From: Globisporangium splendens
Lineage: Eukaryota; Oomycota; Peronosporomycetes; Pythiales; Pythiaceae
Direction of reading: 5' to 3'
DNA length: 64,000 bases
Assembly (NCBI GenBank): GCA_006386115.1
Contig: VFIW01000011.1
Coordinates: forward strand, 496,001-560,000
Shown here one piece after another: positions 1 through 10,739 of the stretch. Numbering within the stretch: the first letter of the stretch is position 1; every line of letters starts with the position of its first letter. A program made the translations under genes and the position numbers. Under the pieces are notes generated by a model. It was given only the letters and a program-made list of their open reading frames with translations. It ran no database searches and was not told the DNA's origin.

Positions 1-598
1 CCTTCGTTCGATCACTCACGAGCGTCGTCGTATCTTCTTGCGATCCAGTGCGCGCCACCAAATGCGCTCCTGCATTCACGCCATCGGGGACTAGTTCATG
101 CAGCACATTGTCCAGCCCAAGTTTGCTTAGATACGAAGTGCACATCGGTCCGTACTGCGTCAGTTGGCTTTCCAAATGATCGCTCTTGTTGCTGGTCATC
201 ACCAGTTTGTACTGCTTCTTCTTATCTGCGTGCACAGATACACTCGTGAGCAGCAGATCGTTCAGCCCTACAGCGCCGCGCAGGTACGTGTTCTTGACCA
301 GCTGCGCCATGTTCGCATCGACAGTGCGTGTGGCGTCAAACACATTGTCCGCCTTCACGGCGTCCTTCTTGAGGTTGCCCTGCACCTTCAGCTCCAGTTC
401 ACAGCCTGCGGCATTGCTGTCACTCGCATTAGCGCCAAGCGCGAGCTCCGTCTTCTGCAACGTCACGTGACCCTGGAAGCTCTCCTTCGGCAATTGGAGG
501 AAACTGCGTAGCTCTTCGTCCGAGATGCGCTGGATGGAGCTGCATGCGGTCGACGTCGCGTACGTCAGCGCGCTGTCCATGCGGAGGTAGGAGGCCAT
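1..598 (-). CDS. Unknown protein, 3' part cut off by the left edge
   Basis: An open frame begins at the ATG at 598 and runs without a stop off the left edge, giving 199 residues that start MASYLRMDSALTYATS. I do not recognise the family. The visible part has no signal peptide, membrane segment or low-complexity stretch. It alternates short hydrophobic strands with polar turns (for example LELKVQGNL and KKKQYKLVMTS), which suggests a beta-rich soluble protein. No intron is needed to keep the frame open. It is transcribed away from the OB-fold gene that starts at 1041, so the two share a 442 bp intergenic region. Coding status is supported by the long open frame and balanced composition only; no function is assigned. 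Confidence 0.6.
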   Translation of the reverse strand, partial: MASYLRMDSALTYATSTACSSIQRISDEELRSFLQLPKESFQGHVTLQKTELALGANASDSNAAGCELELKVQGNLKKDAVKADNVFDATRTVDANMAQLVKNTYLRGAVGLNDLLLTSVSVHADKKKQYKLVMTSNKSDHLESQLTQYGPMCTSYLSKLGLDNVLHELVPDGVNAGAHLVARTGSQEDTTTLVSDRTK

Positions 599-1040
599 GG
601 CGGGTAATAGAGATAGAGGGAGTGTGCGAAGATCTGGTTGTTCGTCTTTGATGGCGAAGAGAAAAAGATCTGCTGCGGTTCTTTTCCCATCCACGTGTGT
701 GTTCGCCCAAGACAAAGCAGCCACGGTTCCATCAAATTTGTTCTTCTCTTTGATATTGCGTGCTTGTGTAACTTCAACGGGTGGATCCTACTTTATCGTG
801 GACCACATTATATAAGCACACATCACAATGCATCTGCATGTTGTGATCATGCAAACTGTGTGATTGGCCATTGTTCACAGTAAACCTGTTTGATCAGTGC
901 AAGTTCACTGCGAACTACGGAATGACGGTTGCACACATTCTGTCATCACAGTAAAGCTGCATCTGATTGAGCAGATTTATTGTAGTTCACAGAATGATGG
1001 TCTCAACCGCACATTGCACAGAAGGCAACCACGGCTCAAG
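599..1040. promoter_or_regulatory. Divergent intergenic region between the edge gene and the OB-fold gene
   Basis: This stretch separates two divergently transcribed genes and should hold both promoters. An inverted CCAAT-type element (GATTGGCCATTG) lies near 862. A small inverted repeat is visible at about 941-990, where CATTCTGT is answered by ACAGAATG. No coding potential was seen. The promoter role is inferred from gene orientation. Confidence 0.35.
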
Positions 1041-2781
1041 ATGCAGTTGATGCAGCTCGCCGATGCGCCGCGCTTCGTCTCGGGAAAGGGAGATCAACAG
1101 CAGCAGCGCGCAGTGAACTTCACGGCAGTGATTCAGCAGATATCAGCGGGCAAGCGCGCGGTCGTGGGGCCGCAGAAGCAGCGCGTGTCGACGTACCACG
1201 TGCTCCACTTGGCTGATGCATCGCGCTCATTCTTCAAGCTGACGTGCTGGGGAGAAGCCGTCCCCACGCTATCGCTCGATGACCACGCGCCGGAGGACAT
1301 CGCGCTACGAGTTGGCGACATCGTTCTATTCACCAAGTGAGTGCTCTCGTAGAATGATCGTATGTGGAGAATTTGCTGCTGTCGGTGACTCATTCCTGAC
1401 CCCGTGCATACGATGCAGTTGTCAGGTGAAATCGTTTCGCGGGAACATCGAGGCGCGGTTCCTGCGCGCATCTTCCAACGTGCAGTTGCTGTATCGGAAG
1501 GACCGGTATTTCAATACCCGCGACGTGCGCTTGAAGGATCTGTACCCGATGATCGAATGGTACAAGCAGCACCGTCGCGAGTTCCTGTTCACGGCCAGTG
1601 ATAGCGGAGATGGCAGCAGTACGAGTCACTCCAGTGCGGGATTTGCTGCTGATCTTGCTCACGGCTCGTCACGCACAAAGATCCACAATTTGCGCGAGAA
1701 TATGGTGACGAACGTGGTCTGTAGGCTTCGCGACCTAAAGCCATCCGAGAGTGCGGCGATGGGTGCCAATTTAGTGCTACCCCATGGCCATACCCACGCC
1801 AGTCGCGCAATTGAGTCCACAGATTTCGACGGTGTGTTACTCCGAGAGCTTGTGATGCAGGACAACGTGAAAGACTGGATGGTCGCGAACTTGTGGGACC
1901 AGCATGCGGAGACCAAGTTTGTCGCGCGGTTGCTGACCCACCCAGGGGTAATTGAGATCAAAGGCATTGTAATCAGCCTCAACGGGCTCTCGAATCGCTT
2001 ACTCGCGAACACGACGCCACAGACGCGATTTGAGTTTATCGACGTGTCGTCGAAAGATAAAGACGCCCGCGAGGTATGCAAGCAACTTGGGATCAATGAG
2101 CCCAACGCACCAGTATCGTCCACTAGCCCCGCTGTGTTTGGGCCACTTGGGGAGTTAGAGGACAGCTCGGGCTTCGACGATCTGATAGTGCTGGAGAATC
2201 TTCGCATCGAGCAAATATGCGTCGGTCAACGCGTTGGATCCGCAACGCGCGTGCTGCCGCAGTTTACGCAGCTCTTGGTCGAAAGCTATTGCAGCGTGTG
2301 CGACGGTGTGCTACCAGAGTTGCAACTGAATGCGATCCCGCCATTGTATGGTCCATGTGCAAAGCGCTGTCGGGTGCATAATGGCAAGGAAGAGCGTTCG
2401 TGGCGATATCGCCGGTTCCAGATGATTGTCCGTGATGCGCATCATCAGCGACTACAATTGGAGGTCGAACCGCATGGGATGCTCGAGCTCCTAGGCAACA
2501 TTGAGGCAGAACTGCTGATCTATCCGCACATAGACGACCAACCGCCACCGTTTAACGTGAAATGCGCTGTGGCATCTCTCTTGAACGCATTGGTTGACGA
2601 CGCGACTCAGACGTTCCGCGCCGAGATTCGTCGCGATCATGTTGATGCTCGGCAACTCGGAGAGTCAATGCGAGGCAGTAGCATCGACATGAGCCAGAAC
2701 GCGTCGCAGCTACAGAATACCAAGGTGGTGTTCACGTTGATCTCGTTGGTCCCGAGTCTCACCCAGCATCTCGCAATCTAG
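1041..2781 (+). CDS. OB-fold protein with a zinc-ribbon-like Cys cluster (RPA70 / shieldin-2-like)
   Basis: Two exons, 1041-1336 and 1419-2781, joined by an 82 bp GT-AG intron, give 552 residues; the splice restores the frame at Asn99-Cys. Residues about 20-130 look like an OB fold: alternating strands, the segment LRVGDIVLF, then a strand after the splice containing FRGNIEARF. Residues about 130-300 look like a second OB fold. The C-terminal third carries a SYCSVC pair followed by CAKRC, spaced as in the zinc-ribbon OB domain of RPA70. Single-strand DNA binding is inferred from that organisation. The three-part layout also fits the shieldin subunit SHLD2 (FAM35A), which blocks DNA end resection. 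I cannot separate the two possibilities by eye. The start at 1041 is the first in-frame ATG. Confidence 0.7.
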
Positions 2782-3057
2782 TGACTTGTCTGTACCAAGT
2801 CAAGAGCAGGGAAAAGAAGACGGTTGGATCAAGTAAGTCGTGATTTGCTTTGGAGAGGTGTGTGTCGGGTGATCGTCAAACTGGGAATGAAAAGCAAGTG
2901 CACAATCAAGTTGAGGTCCCACCACAAAGCAGAGCAACTCGGCGAGAGACGACGGGATCACGAGAATATATTCAACAAAGCTGTTGTAAAAGAAAAAGAA
3001 AAACAATGGCTACGACATCAAATGGTGGACTCTCTTGGAGCCCACTACAGAGTTTGC
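2782..3057. other. Convergent 3' intergenic region
   Basis: The 3' ends of the OB-fold gene and the single-module CBEL-like gene meet here across 276 bp. An A-rich tract near 2988-3005 may serve in 3' end formation. Nothing else was seen. Confidence 0.3.
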
Positions 3058-3510
3058 TTAATTGCGAAGCGCTCCCGTCACTGCGCCGACAAATCGCTCG
3101 AGTCTCGTCGCGTTGGATTTCAAGTAGCACACAGGCTCACCCTGGGCTGCATTGATGTACGTGTACGCCTTGCAGCCGGTCGTGTTACCACACGCGTCGC
3201 AGCACTTGTCCGGGTGGTTCACGTACACGGTCTTGATGTCGTTGCCGACGAAATCCCAGTCGGGTAGTTGGCTCCAGCACTGCGGAGGCTTGGGGATGCA
3301 CTGGTAGTACCACTGGTTCCACGGCTGGCAGTAGTGATCATTCGGGCAGCACGTGGTGCTGTTGCCGCAATTGCCCATCGATTTCGTCTCGCAGGTGACG
3401 TTGAAGCTCAACGGATCGCCGGCTTCGATCTCGGCCGAGACAGTGTCCACGAGGAAGAAGAGCGTCGCGGCGACAAGAGTCATGACGCTTGAGAATGCGA
3501 GCTTGGTCAT
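3058..3510 (-). CDS. Secreted CBEL-like protein, one CBM1-like plus one PAN/Apple module
   Basis: A single-exon gene of 150 residues. The ATG at 3510 begins a classical signal peptide (MTKLAFSSVMTL, then a hydrophobic run ending near TVSA). The mature part holds a short cysteine-rich module with GNCGNSTTCCPNDHYCQPW, which resembles the fungal-type cellulose-binding CBM1 fold. A PAN/Apple-like module follows, with WDFVGNDIKTVYV and the paired cysteines CCDACGNTTGCKAYTY. This is the module pair of CBEL, the cellulose-binding elicitor lectin of oomycetes, which sits in the cell wall and mediates attachment to cellulose. This copy has one unit, whereas classical CBEL has two. In-frame codons upstream of 3510 lack an ATG that would preserve the signal peptide. 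Its neighbour at 4572-5408 is a double-module paralogue. Confidence 0.85.
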   Translation of the reverse strand: MTKLAFSSVMTLVAATLFFLVDTVSAEIEAGDPLSFNVTCETKSMGNCGNSTTCCPNDHYCQPWNQWYYQCIPKPPQCWSQLPDWDFVGNDIKTVYVNHPDKCCDACGNTTGCKAYTYINAAQGEPVCYLKSNATRLERFVGAVTGALRN

Positions 3511-4571
3511 TTTCACGAAAGTGGTGGTGGCTTGTAAGGCACAAGTCGAGAATGAGGCGTCGAAGAACGGGTGAGGGCGAGAATGGAGCTGTGCGAGTGT
3601 TTGCAGCTCGGGAAATGATTGAATGAGTAGAAAAGTCAAGCGCTTTGCCGTGAATCGATCTGTTGAAAATCAGGAGACACCGTTGTCGTTGGTGTTGAGC
3701 CGTGGCGCTTTCGCTTGTTGGACACAAGACACACGGCGGGCAACTATCTCAAAAAAGTGAAAATGGCTGTTTCTTTTCTCTTCACAACGGGGATATAAAG
3801 AGCAGCAGCAGCCCATGGTGGTCATGGATGGAAACCATCAACTCACAGCGACATGGGCAGCGAAACCGAGGTGTTTGGTCCCCCCAAGATCTCCTGTAGT
3901 GGGAATTGTCGGGAAATCCGGGTGTTTTGTCTCTCGTGTCGAGATTCTGCAAGCGCAGATGAGTGAATGAACTTGGTTGAGCGAGATGCGAAATCGACGA
4001 AGTTTCAATTTGCCAGACTCAACGGCATTATCGAAAACGTGATTGTCGCAGCAGTTTCCAAATTCTTCGTAAATATAAGAGCGATTATGCTCACGAACAC
4101 TGTGCTGTTCTACTATGCAGTCGACCACCAATGCCCACAACGTCGTGTCCGACACTTGGAGTGCAATAAAGATATGCACGACTTGTCAACTGTCGAACCG
4201 CCGTTCCCTCTACATAAGTCGCGTTTACAGATGTGATAGGCATCCGCAAAGGCACTGGATCCAGCGAAGAGCCTCATTGTCGGTGTTGCATGTCCTGATG
4301 TGCATTGTAGATGACTGACCTGCATCTTGTTCTCTATTTCAAGTTGAATGGCTTCAAATACGACCAGCCCATGATGCACACACGATCATTCGGGTAGTAG
4401 ATATTGTATTGAACCTTGCACACGAACTGCGAATGGTGGTTGTTCCTACTACAATACGTGCAGTGTTGTTTACTTTTGCTTTTTCTTACAACTTGGACAG
4501 CTTTTTATTTGTCGGCATCGACAGATCTTCATCAAATACAAATGCTGCATATTCATCCAGTGGTTGGCGAG
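3511..4571. other. Intergenic region between the two CBEL-like genes
   Basis: About 1.06 kb that includes the upstream region of the single-module gene and the 3' flank of the double-module gene. No frame with convincing coding character was found on either strand. No transposon ends or tandem repeats were recognised. Confidence 0.4.
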
Positions 4572-5408
4572 TTAGTTGAGTTGACCCGCGACAGCACCGA
4601 CGAGACGCACTGGAGTACCCGCCGCACTCTTCAAGTAGCACACTGGAGCGCCTGGGTTGTTGTTGATGTACGTGTACGCCTTGCAGCCTGCGGTCTTGGC
4701 ACACTCCTCGCAGCACAGCGTCGGCAAGCTCACAGATACGCTCTTGATATCGTTGCCGTAGTAGTCCATGTTGGTGAGTTGACGAGAGCATTGAGCGGGT
4801 GGGGCAATGCACTGGTAGTAGTCATTGTTCCACGGCTGGCAGTAGTAACCCGATGGACAGCACGTCGTACCGGCGCTGCTTCCACACGATCCGAAAGATG
4901 GCGTTGAGCATGAAGTGCTTGGCGTTGGTGCTGGAGTCGGCGCTGGAGTCGGAGCAGGCGTTGGAGCAACAGTAGTTGGAGACGGAGTGTTTCCGTTCAC
5001 AATACCAGAGACGGCACCGATTGCAGTGCGGCGATCACTCGATCCCTTCTTCAAGTAGCAAGCTGGCGAACCTGGATTGCTGTTCACAAACGTGTACGCC
5101 GTGCAGCCAGCCGTCTGGGCACACTGCGCACAGCACTCCGACGGCTGAATACCGTACACAGTCTTGATGTCCTCACCGTAGAAGTCTGTGTTGGTGAACT
5201 GCTGTGAGCATTGTGCAAGTGTGGGCATGCACTGGAAGAATCCAGCATCCCATGGTTGGCAGTAGTATCCATCCGGGCAGCAAGTCGTTCCGGCATTGGA
5301 GCCACAACTCGCGTACGGCGCCGTCGCACAGGTCGCAGCCGCAGTCGTGGAGATCTGGAGCGCGGCGACCACAGCCAGCATCGCAGCGAGAGTCGGAGTC
5401 GAAATCAT
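4572..5408 (-). CDS. Secreted CBEL-like protein, two tandem CBM1-PAN units
   Basis: A single-exon gene of 278 residues starting at the ATG at 5408. A signal peptide (MISTPTLAAMLAVVAALQ, ending around TTAAA) is followed by unit 1: the CBM1-like module with ASCGSNAGTTCCPDGYYCQ, then a PAN/Apple module with FYGEDIKTVYG. A Thr/Pro-rich linker made of repeated APTPAPTP comes next. Unit 2 repeats the pattern with FGSCGSSAGTTCCPSG and YYGNDIKSVSV. This is the canonical order of CBEL, a wall-associated cellulose-binding lectin that can act as an elicitor of plant defence. The linker is a likely O-glycosylation zone. The two units are clearly homologous to each other and to the neighbouring 3058-3510 gene, so the locus grew by module and gene duplication. 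Confidence 0.9.
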   Translation of the reverse strand: MISTPTLAAMLAVVAALQISTTAAATCATAPYASCGSNAGTTCCPDGYYCQPWDAGFFQCMPTLAQCSQQFTNTDFYGEDIKTVYGIQPSECCAQCAQTAGCTAYTFVNSNPGSPACYLKKGSSDRRTAIGAVSGIVNGNTPSPTTVAPTPAPTPAPTPAPTPSTSCSTPSFGSCGSSAGTTCCPSGYYCQPWNNDYYQCIAPPAQCSRQLTNMDYYGNDIKSVSVSLPTLCCEECAKTAGCKAYTYINNNPGAPVCYLKSAAGTPVRLVGAVAGQLN

Positions 5409-6432
5409 CGCCGGCTTTTTGCTTCTAGCTTGGAGCGTTGGGCTTGGGGCGGAAGTGGCTTGAGCAGTAGAAGGCAAGTTGCGGAATGAGCAGCAGGTTG
5501 CAGTGTGCGCGGAGGTGAGGCGTGCGGGCTCCAGTGCGAGAGACCCGAGCGTCATGGATGCGGTCTGCAAGAGACAGTCGGCCACCCTACTTCAAGCATA
5601 CAAACGCGCTTCCAAAATTTTCGTGTCCTGGGTAAACGGCGAAGACACCGGTGCGTGCACAGGTAGAAGAGTGTTCGTTGACAGAAGAGCCCGAGAAGAA
5701 AATGGGGGCAATCACACGAATAATCCGCCGATGCAGTCCATGGTGTCTGTTGTTCATAGATGCTATCGTGCACTGAAGTACTGTAGTTTAGGAAGTGACA
5801 CTGGATCTCGTTCGCGTCAGTTTGTTGCTCGCAGTCGACACGTAGAATAAGAGCGCACCAAGCGAAAATTTGCCGAAGGTGATGGCTGCAGAAAGAAGTG
5901 GACAAAAGCAGTGCATTGTCTTTCGCAGTCAGACATTCTCGTGAAAGCTCTCGACAGCAGCTATGATTTTATGAGAACATCAAACAATCAAGATTTATGT
6001 CCTTCAAATGCAAACCAAAGCTGAAAATTTGCATCAACCAGTGTCAATGGAATACTTATCTTGACAGTTCTCCTTTTCGCAGCGAGGCTGGCTGGATGTG
6101 TGGGTGTTGTCGTTATCAGAAGAAGTGAGAGGCGCTGGATTTTGTTGACGTTTGGGGAAAAGACACGCGCGATCACCTGATGCATACAAAAAGTCACCCA
6201 GTCGGCTTTCCCGTCACTTCAGCAAGCCTTTTTCAAAGCGCACGCGTCACCCAACCAAACAAAAGCAGCAGCAAAGTATTCTTAGTGTGGGAGTTTCCCA
6301 CTTCATATAAAAGAAAAAAAGCGTTCAAAAATGGCGCACGCACGACCCCAGCGAAGTGAGCAGTTGCATGCACCTTTGCACCGCGTTGTGTGACATTCGC
6401 GGCGCCTGCTTGAGCACTTTCCCTTTGTGAAT
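5409..6432. other. Intergenic region upstream of the double CBEL gene and NME7
   Basis: About 1.0 kb between two divergently transcribed genes, so it should contain both promoters. Reading frames here have unbiased, shadow-like composition. No repeat family was recognised. Confidence 0.35.
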
Positions 6433-7699
6433 ATGGAGGAAGAGCAGCACCTGTCGTTCTTCCTCGAATGGTACGACCCGCAGTCGGACCAGCGCAAGCC
6501 CTACGTGCTCCACTACCACAGCGACAACACCATCGAACTGGTACGTGCACGTGGCCTCACCGCGTTCTAGAATGCTCTCTTTTGTGTCCCTAATGACTTG
6601 ATTGTGTGTGTGTGTAGACTGAGCGCTATAACAAGCGCGTTTTCCTCAAGCGGATCCGGATTCCGACGGTCACGCTCGATGACCTCGTGCCTGGAGGCTC
6701 TGTCACTGTATACTCGCGCCAGCTGACGGTTCTTGATGCCGCGAACGAGCACACGAGGCAGCTCCTGAAGAAGAAAGCAGCGAAAGCGCTCTTCGTGATC
6801 CGTCCCAAGGGGTACGCGCACATGGGTGTGGTCATCAAGATCCTCGAACAAAGCGGTCTTGTGCTCCTGAACGCTGTCATGGTGCAACTCCGGCAGCATC
6901 ATATGAATGCACTGCGTCCGCACTGTCTGCAAACGTCTGCATCAACACCACGAAACGCAGGTGATGATGCTGAGTTCTTGCGCGACGTCTCGGTGCTGGT
7001 CGAAGTCAAGTTGCCGATGCCCAATATATTGGAGGATGCGCTGGGCAAACTCGATGCGGCACGCCTGATGGCGAATGTGCTCGTGTGCGAAAGTATTGGT
7101 CTGGACATTTTTAACTCGCCTCATCCTGGTTCCTCCATGTCTTCGAAACAGCCGATGCCGAGTAGATTTCCTACCACAGCGGTGTTTGACAACTGCACCT
7201 TGTGCATCTTGAAGCCGCGCATGATCCGAGAAGGTCACGTTGGTGACATCGTCGACACTATCGTGAAAGCTGGTTACGAGATCTCTGCGCTGACGCTGCT
7301 GCATCTGCAGATGAACGACGCCGACGAGTTCTTCCGTGTCTACAAAGGAGTGTTGCGTCAGTATCATGTGAGTTGATCCATGCATCCGCTGTTTTAGAGA
7401 GAGTGTCTTCCCTGAATCTAACACATTTCGGTAAATGTAACTTGTGTTCACAGGAAGTACTGAAGTACATGTGCTCTGGCCCGTGCGTCGCACTCGAGAT
7501 CCGCGGCGAAGACGTCGTGCGACGATTCCGCGACTTCTGCGGTCCCTTCGACGTGCAAATCGCGCAGGCGCTGCGTCCCGCGAGTCTCCGCGCGAAATTC
7601 GGCAAGTCAAGTTTGTTCAACGCCGTGCACTGCACAGATTGCCCCGAAGATGGAGTCCTAGAAAGCCAATTCATTTTCCACGCACTAACTTCCAAGTAA
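6433..7699 (+). CDS. NME7: NME7, DM10 plus tandem nucleoside diphosphate kinase domains
   Basis: Three exons, 6433-6540, 6618-7367 and 7454-7699, give 367 residues; human NME7 has 376. The N-terminal DM10 module starts SFFLEWYDPQSD and ends near VYSRQLTVLD. NDPK domain 1 starts KALFVIRPKGYAHMG. NDPK domain 2 starts CTLCILKPRMIREGHVG and contains VYKGVLRQYH, GPCVALEI and the phosphohistidine motif NAVHCTD (His345). NME7 is a gamma-tubulin ring complex activator at centrosomes and basal bodies and a ciliary microtubule inner protein; oomycete zoospores are flagellate, which fits. In domain 1 the usual N-A-x-H active-site motif is not visible, because the matching place reads NVLVCESIG. Only domain 2 is therefore expected to be catalytic. 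Its 3' end faces that of TYW1, 108 bp away. Confidence 0.93.
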
Positions 7700-7806
7700 G
7701 TAGTATATTATGATCTATATCCATCGAGCGAAGCCACAGCACATATGCGCAAGCCAAACTCCAACTCCCTAGCAAGATGGAAAGCTTTATGGACACTGTG
7801 TAAAGC

Positions 7807-10093
7807 TTAGCCGCAGCCCGAGTCCGTGGCTTCGTAGGCAAACTCGACGACCTTGCCGTCCTTGGTACGGCGGAAGCGCGTCTCGATTGGGTCAAAGCCA
7901 CGCTCGGTGGCGTCGTAGACGGCCCACGACGGCGTCGGCGCCATGTAGTCTTCAGCCGTGAACGTCGTGCCGTCCTCGTAGAACTTGGCGATGAGTTCGT
8001 GGAATCGCTCGTAGTCGATCCACGTGTGCCAGTTGCCATCAATGCAGAATTTCTTCTTCGCCAAGAGCACGCACGTCGAGTGCGCATGCTCAGCCGCGAG
8101 ACCGTAATCTCCGCTCACACGTTCGCACAGCGCGGCGCAGAAATCGCGCACTTCGTCGTGCCATGGCACGTTTCTCATCGTGAGATCCGAACCGTCCGAC
8201 TTGCCGCAGTACGTCACAGCCTTGACTTCAATGAAATCCGGCTGCCCAATGTTGATCAACTCGGCGTAGTTGTCCAATTCGTCCATGTTGTACGACTTCA
8301 CGAGCGTCATGCGGTACACCGTGCGCTGGCCCTTGCGCTTCAGTTCCTCGAGGCACGCGAGGAAGCGTTCCCAAAAGTCCTTGAACAACGGACGATCCAC
8401 GGCTTGCAACGATTCCTTCGTGGCCGCATCCACACTCACGTACAATTGCGTGATAGGCTCCAACGCCGCGATCTTCTCGGGGAATTGTGCGTTCGTGACG
8501 AGGAACGACGAGATGTGGCGCTTGTGGAGCTCCCGGCAAAACTCGTTGATGTGCGGGTACATGATCGGTTCGCCGACCAGCGACAGCGCACAGTGACGCA
8601 CCGTGAACGCTTCTTCCCAGCGCGTCTGGATGAGACCCGGCAAGCCCTTGAGCTCCTTGATCATGTTTTGATGGCGTTCAATCGAACCGCTCACGAGCAC
8701 AGCAGCTTCGTCGGTCTTCCAGCGCCAGACACGACCCACGGGGTTCTTGTGGTGGCGCCAACAGAACACGCACTTGTTCGCACACGCAAGACTTGGCGTC
8801 GTCTCCATGCACTGATAACTCGTGATGCCGTAGAACGTGTGCTTGTAGCACCCACCGCGTCCACGCAATTGGTGCTTGGTCCACCGACAGAGCTTCACGG
8901 CACTGTGGGTGCCAATGATCTTGTACCCTTCTTTAAGCAGCGCCTTGCGTTGCATCGGGGTCACCATTTCGCGCGACAGGTTCGCAGCCTCCGACTCCTT
9001 CATCGACTTGCCGATATCTTCGACGTCGACCACATCGTCGTCGGCATTCTTCGTCGTTGCCGTGCTCTTATCGTCATCTTCATCGTCCGAGAACTCTCCC
9101 GTGAGAAATTTTTCGTTCATGTAATCTTCCTCATTCAGTTCAATCGCTTCTCCGTTTTCCGCTTCCATTTGCTCCTGCTTGGCTTTCTTCTGGCGACGGA
9201 ATTCCTTTTGCGAAAGCCACTCCTTCTTCACTCCAGGCTTCTCGTCATTTTGCTGCTGCTGTTGGTCCGAGCTGTATTCACACATCGCCGCGAGCAAATT
9301 GTCCGACCATTTCTCAAACTGGTCGAATTGGTCCACGTTGTCATCACCCAGACCAAGAGGACAGAGCACTGGCGATCCAAGCTCGCTCAACTCGTGGTTG
9401 AGATTCTTGGCCGCCGTGCCATAGTATTCATCGTATTCAGCGTTGCCGAGACCAAACACTGCGTGCGGGGTCTTTTCGAGCCACGTCTTGGAGACACGGA
9501 AGTCGAGCGCCATATCATTGATCCAACTGCAGAACACGCGCGCGTCCTGCGGAGGCGCACCCTTCGTCCACGTGGACATGATCGCAATCACGATCGACTC
9601 GTGTTCCAGGTTGTCCTGATCGTAGTCCTTCATGCTCACGACACTGGTCTGGAGATGGAAGCCTGCAATGTTGAGCGCAAAGATCTTCTTCTCCAACGTC
9701 TCCGCCATAGCTACTCGAAAAGTTGCACCAACAACACCAAGTGAGCAAGCATCCCATAAGCAAATCTGTTGATCATGCACCCAACGTACTCTTGGAGGTG
9801 CCCGTCTGGGTTCCATACAGGATACGCACAGCGACTGGCGCTGGCTTCTTGTTGTCCCGTTTGCCTTGTTTCTCCGCCTTCTTCACAGCGGCATTGGCAG
9901 CAGCTCCATTCTTCTTGACTCGACTACCCTTGCCCTTCTTTGGCGACGTCGTTGTGCTCTTCTTGGGCACCAGCGGCTTTGCGTCTCTCTGTAGCGCAGC
10001 GTAGTAGATCACGCCGAGTGCCACGGTGGCGACCAGCAGCACGCTGATGCCCGCGCTCGCGGCCGGAGACAGGCTCCCGTTCGTGCTCCGCAT
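7807..10093 (-). CDS. TYW1: TYW1, radical SAM wybutosine synthase (flavodoxin plus radical SAM)
   Basis: Two exons, 10093-9790 and 9710-7807, are joined across a 79 bp intron and give 735 residues (human TYW1 732). The enzyme makes the tricyclic core of wybutosine at position 37 of tRNA-Phe from N1-methylguanosine and pyruvate. An N-terminal hydrophobic helix (ISVLLVATVALGVIYY) predicts ER membrane anchoring. A basic Lys-rich linker follows, then the flavodoxin FMN loop YGTQTGTSK. The splice falls just after this loop and restores SKTMAETLEKK. The radical SAM Cys triad is C411, C415 and C418 in CANKCVFCW. An acidic insert of about 70 residues sits between the two domains. The start at 10093 is the first ATG in frame; translation from the second exon alone would lack the FMN loop. 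Confidence 0.95.
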
Positions 10094-10392
10094 CCTCTCT
10101 CTTGAAGTGAGGCAAAGCGCTGCCACCAATGGAACAGCTTCGTCGCCACCACCAAAATTCCCAAAACACGGACACCATCTTCACCTTCTTTTGATACTGC
10201 ATTCTGTTGCCTAATTCAAGGATTGAATTGAGCATGATCCACCAATTCAATTTTGAATTGTGTGTTGAAAAGAGGAGGAAAGGGGAGGGAGGAGGAGGAG
10301 GGGGGGCGCGTGCCTGTGAGCCTTGGAACCAACAGCGCAGGAGCGCCGCCCACTTTAGAGAACGAGCGACAGCAAATTTCGACGACAGCAAC

Positions 10393-10739
10393 ATGAGCGG
10401 AAAGGGAACCTCGTTGTGGCGCGTGGCCGGTGTGTCGTACCTCCAATACGTGAACAAGTCGGCGGCCGTGCTCCGTGAGGCGCTCAAGGAACCAGTCAAG
10501 ACCAAGTTCGCGGCGCGATCGGAGGTCCAATTCGCCGGCTTCAAGTGGGCCGATGGCGAACGTGGCAAGCGCGGTGCGTTTTATAGATCGGGATGAATAT
10601 GCGCGCGCATGGCGCTTGGTGACGATGTACAGGATGGAGAGTTCTAATTGCATTATGTGTGTGTGTGTGTGTGTATTGTACGCTAATAGCTGAGATCACG
10701 TCGGTGAAGAAGGCCGCGGAAGTCTTCCAGAAGGCGTAG
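10393..10739 (+). CDS. Mitochondrial ATP synthase F1 epsilon subunit
   Basis: Two exons, 10393-10573 and 10690-10739, give 76 residues; the splice falls inside an Ala codon. The N-terminal motif SLWRVAGVSYLQYVN is the hallmark of the eukaryotic epsilon subunit (human reads YWRQAGLSYIRY), followed by the helix SAAVLREALKEPVKTKF. The protein sits at the foot of the F1 central stalk with gamma and delta. This copy has a short C-terminal extension (EITSVKKAAEVFQKA) supplied entirely by the second exon. The intron contains a (GT)n run near 10661. The gene is divergent from TYW1, 299 bp away. Confidence 0.88.

Noticed and set aside
7999..9744. A 581-codon open frame on the plus strand
   Set aside because: It is fully antisense to TYW1, is rich in His, Arg and Leu as shadow frames of GC-rich third positions are, and has no recognisable domain.
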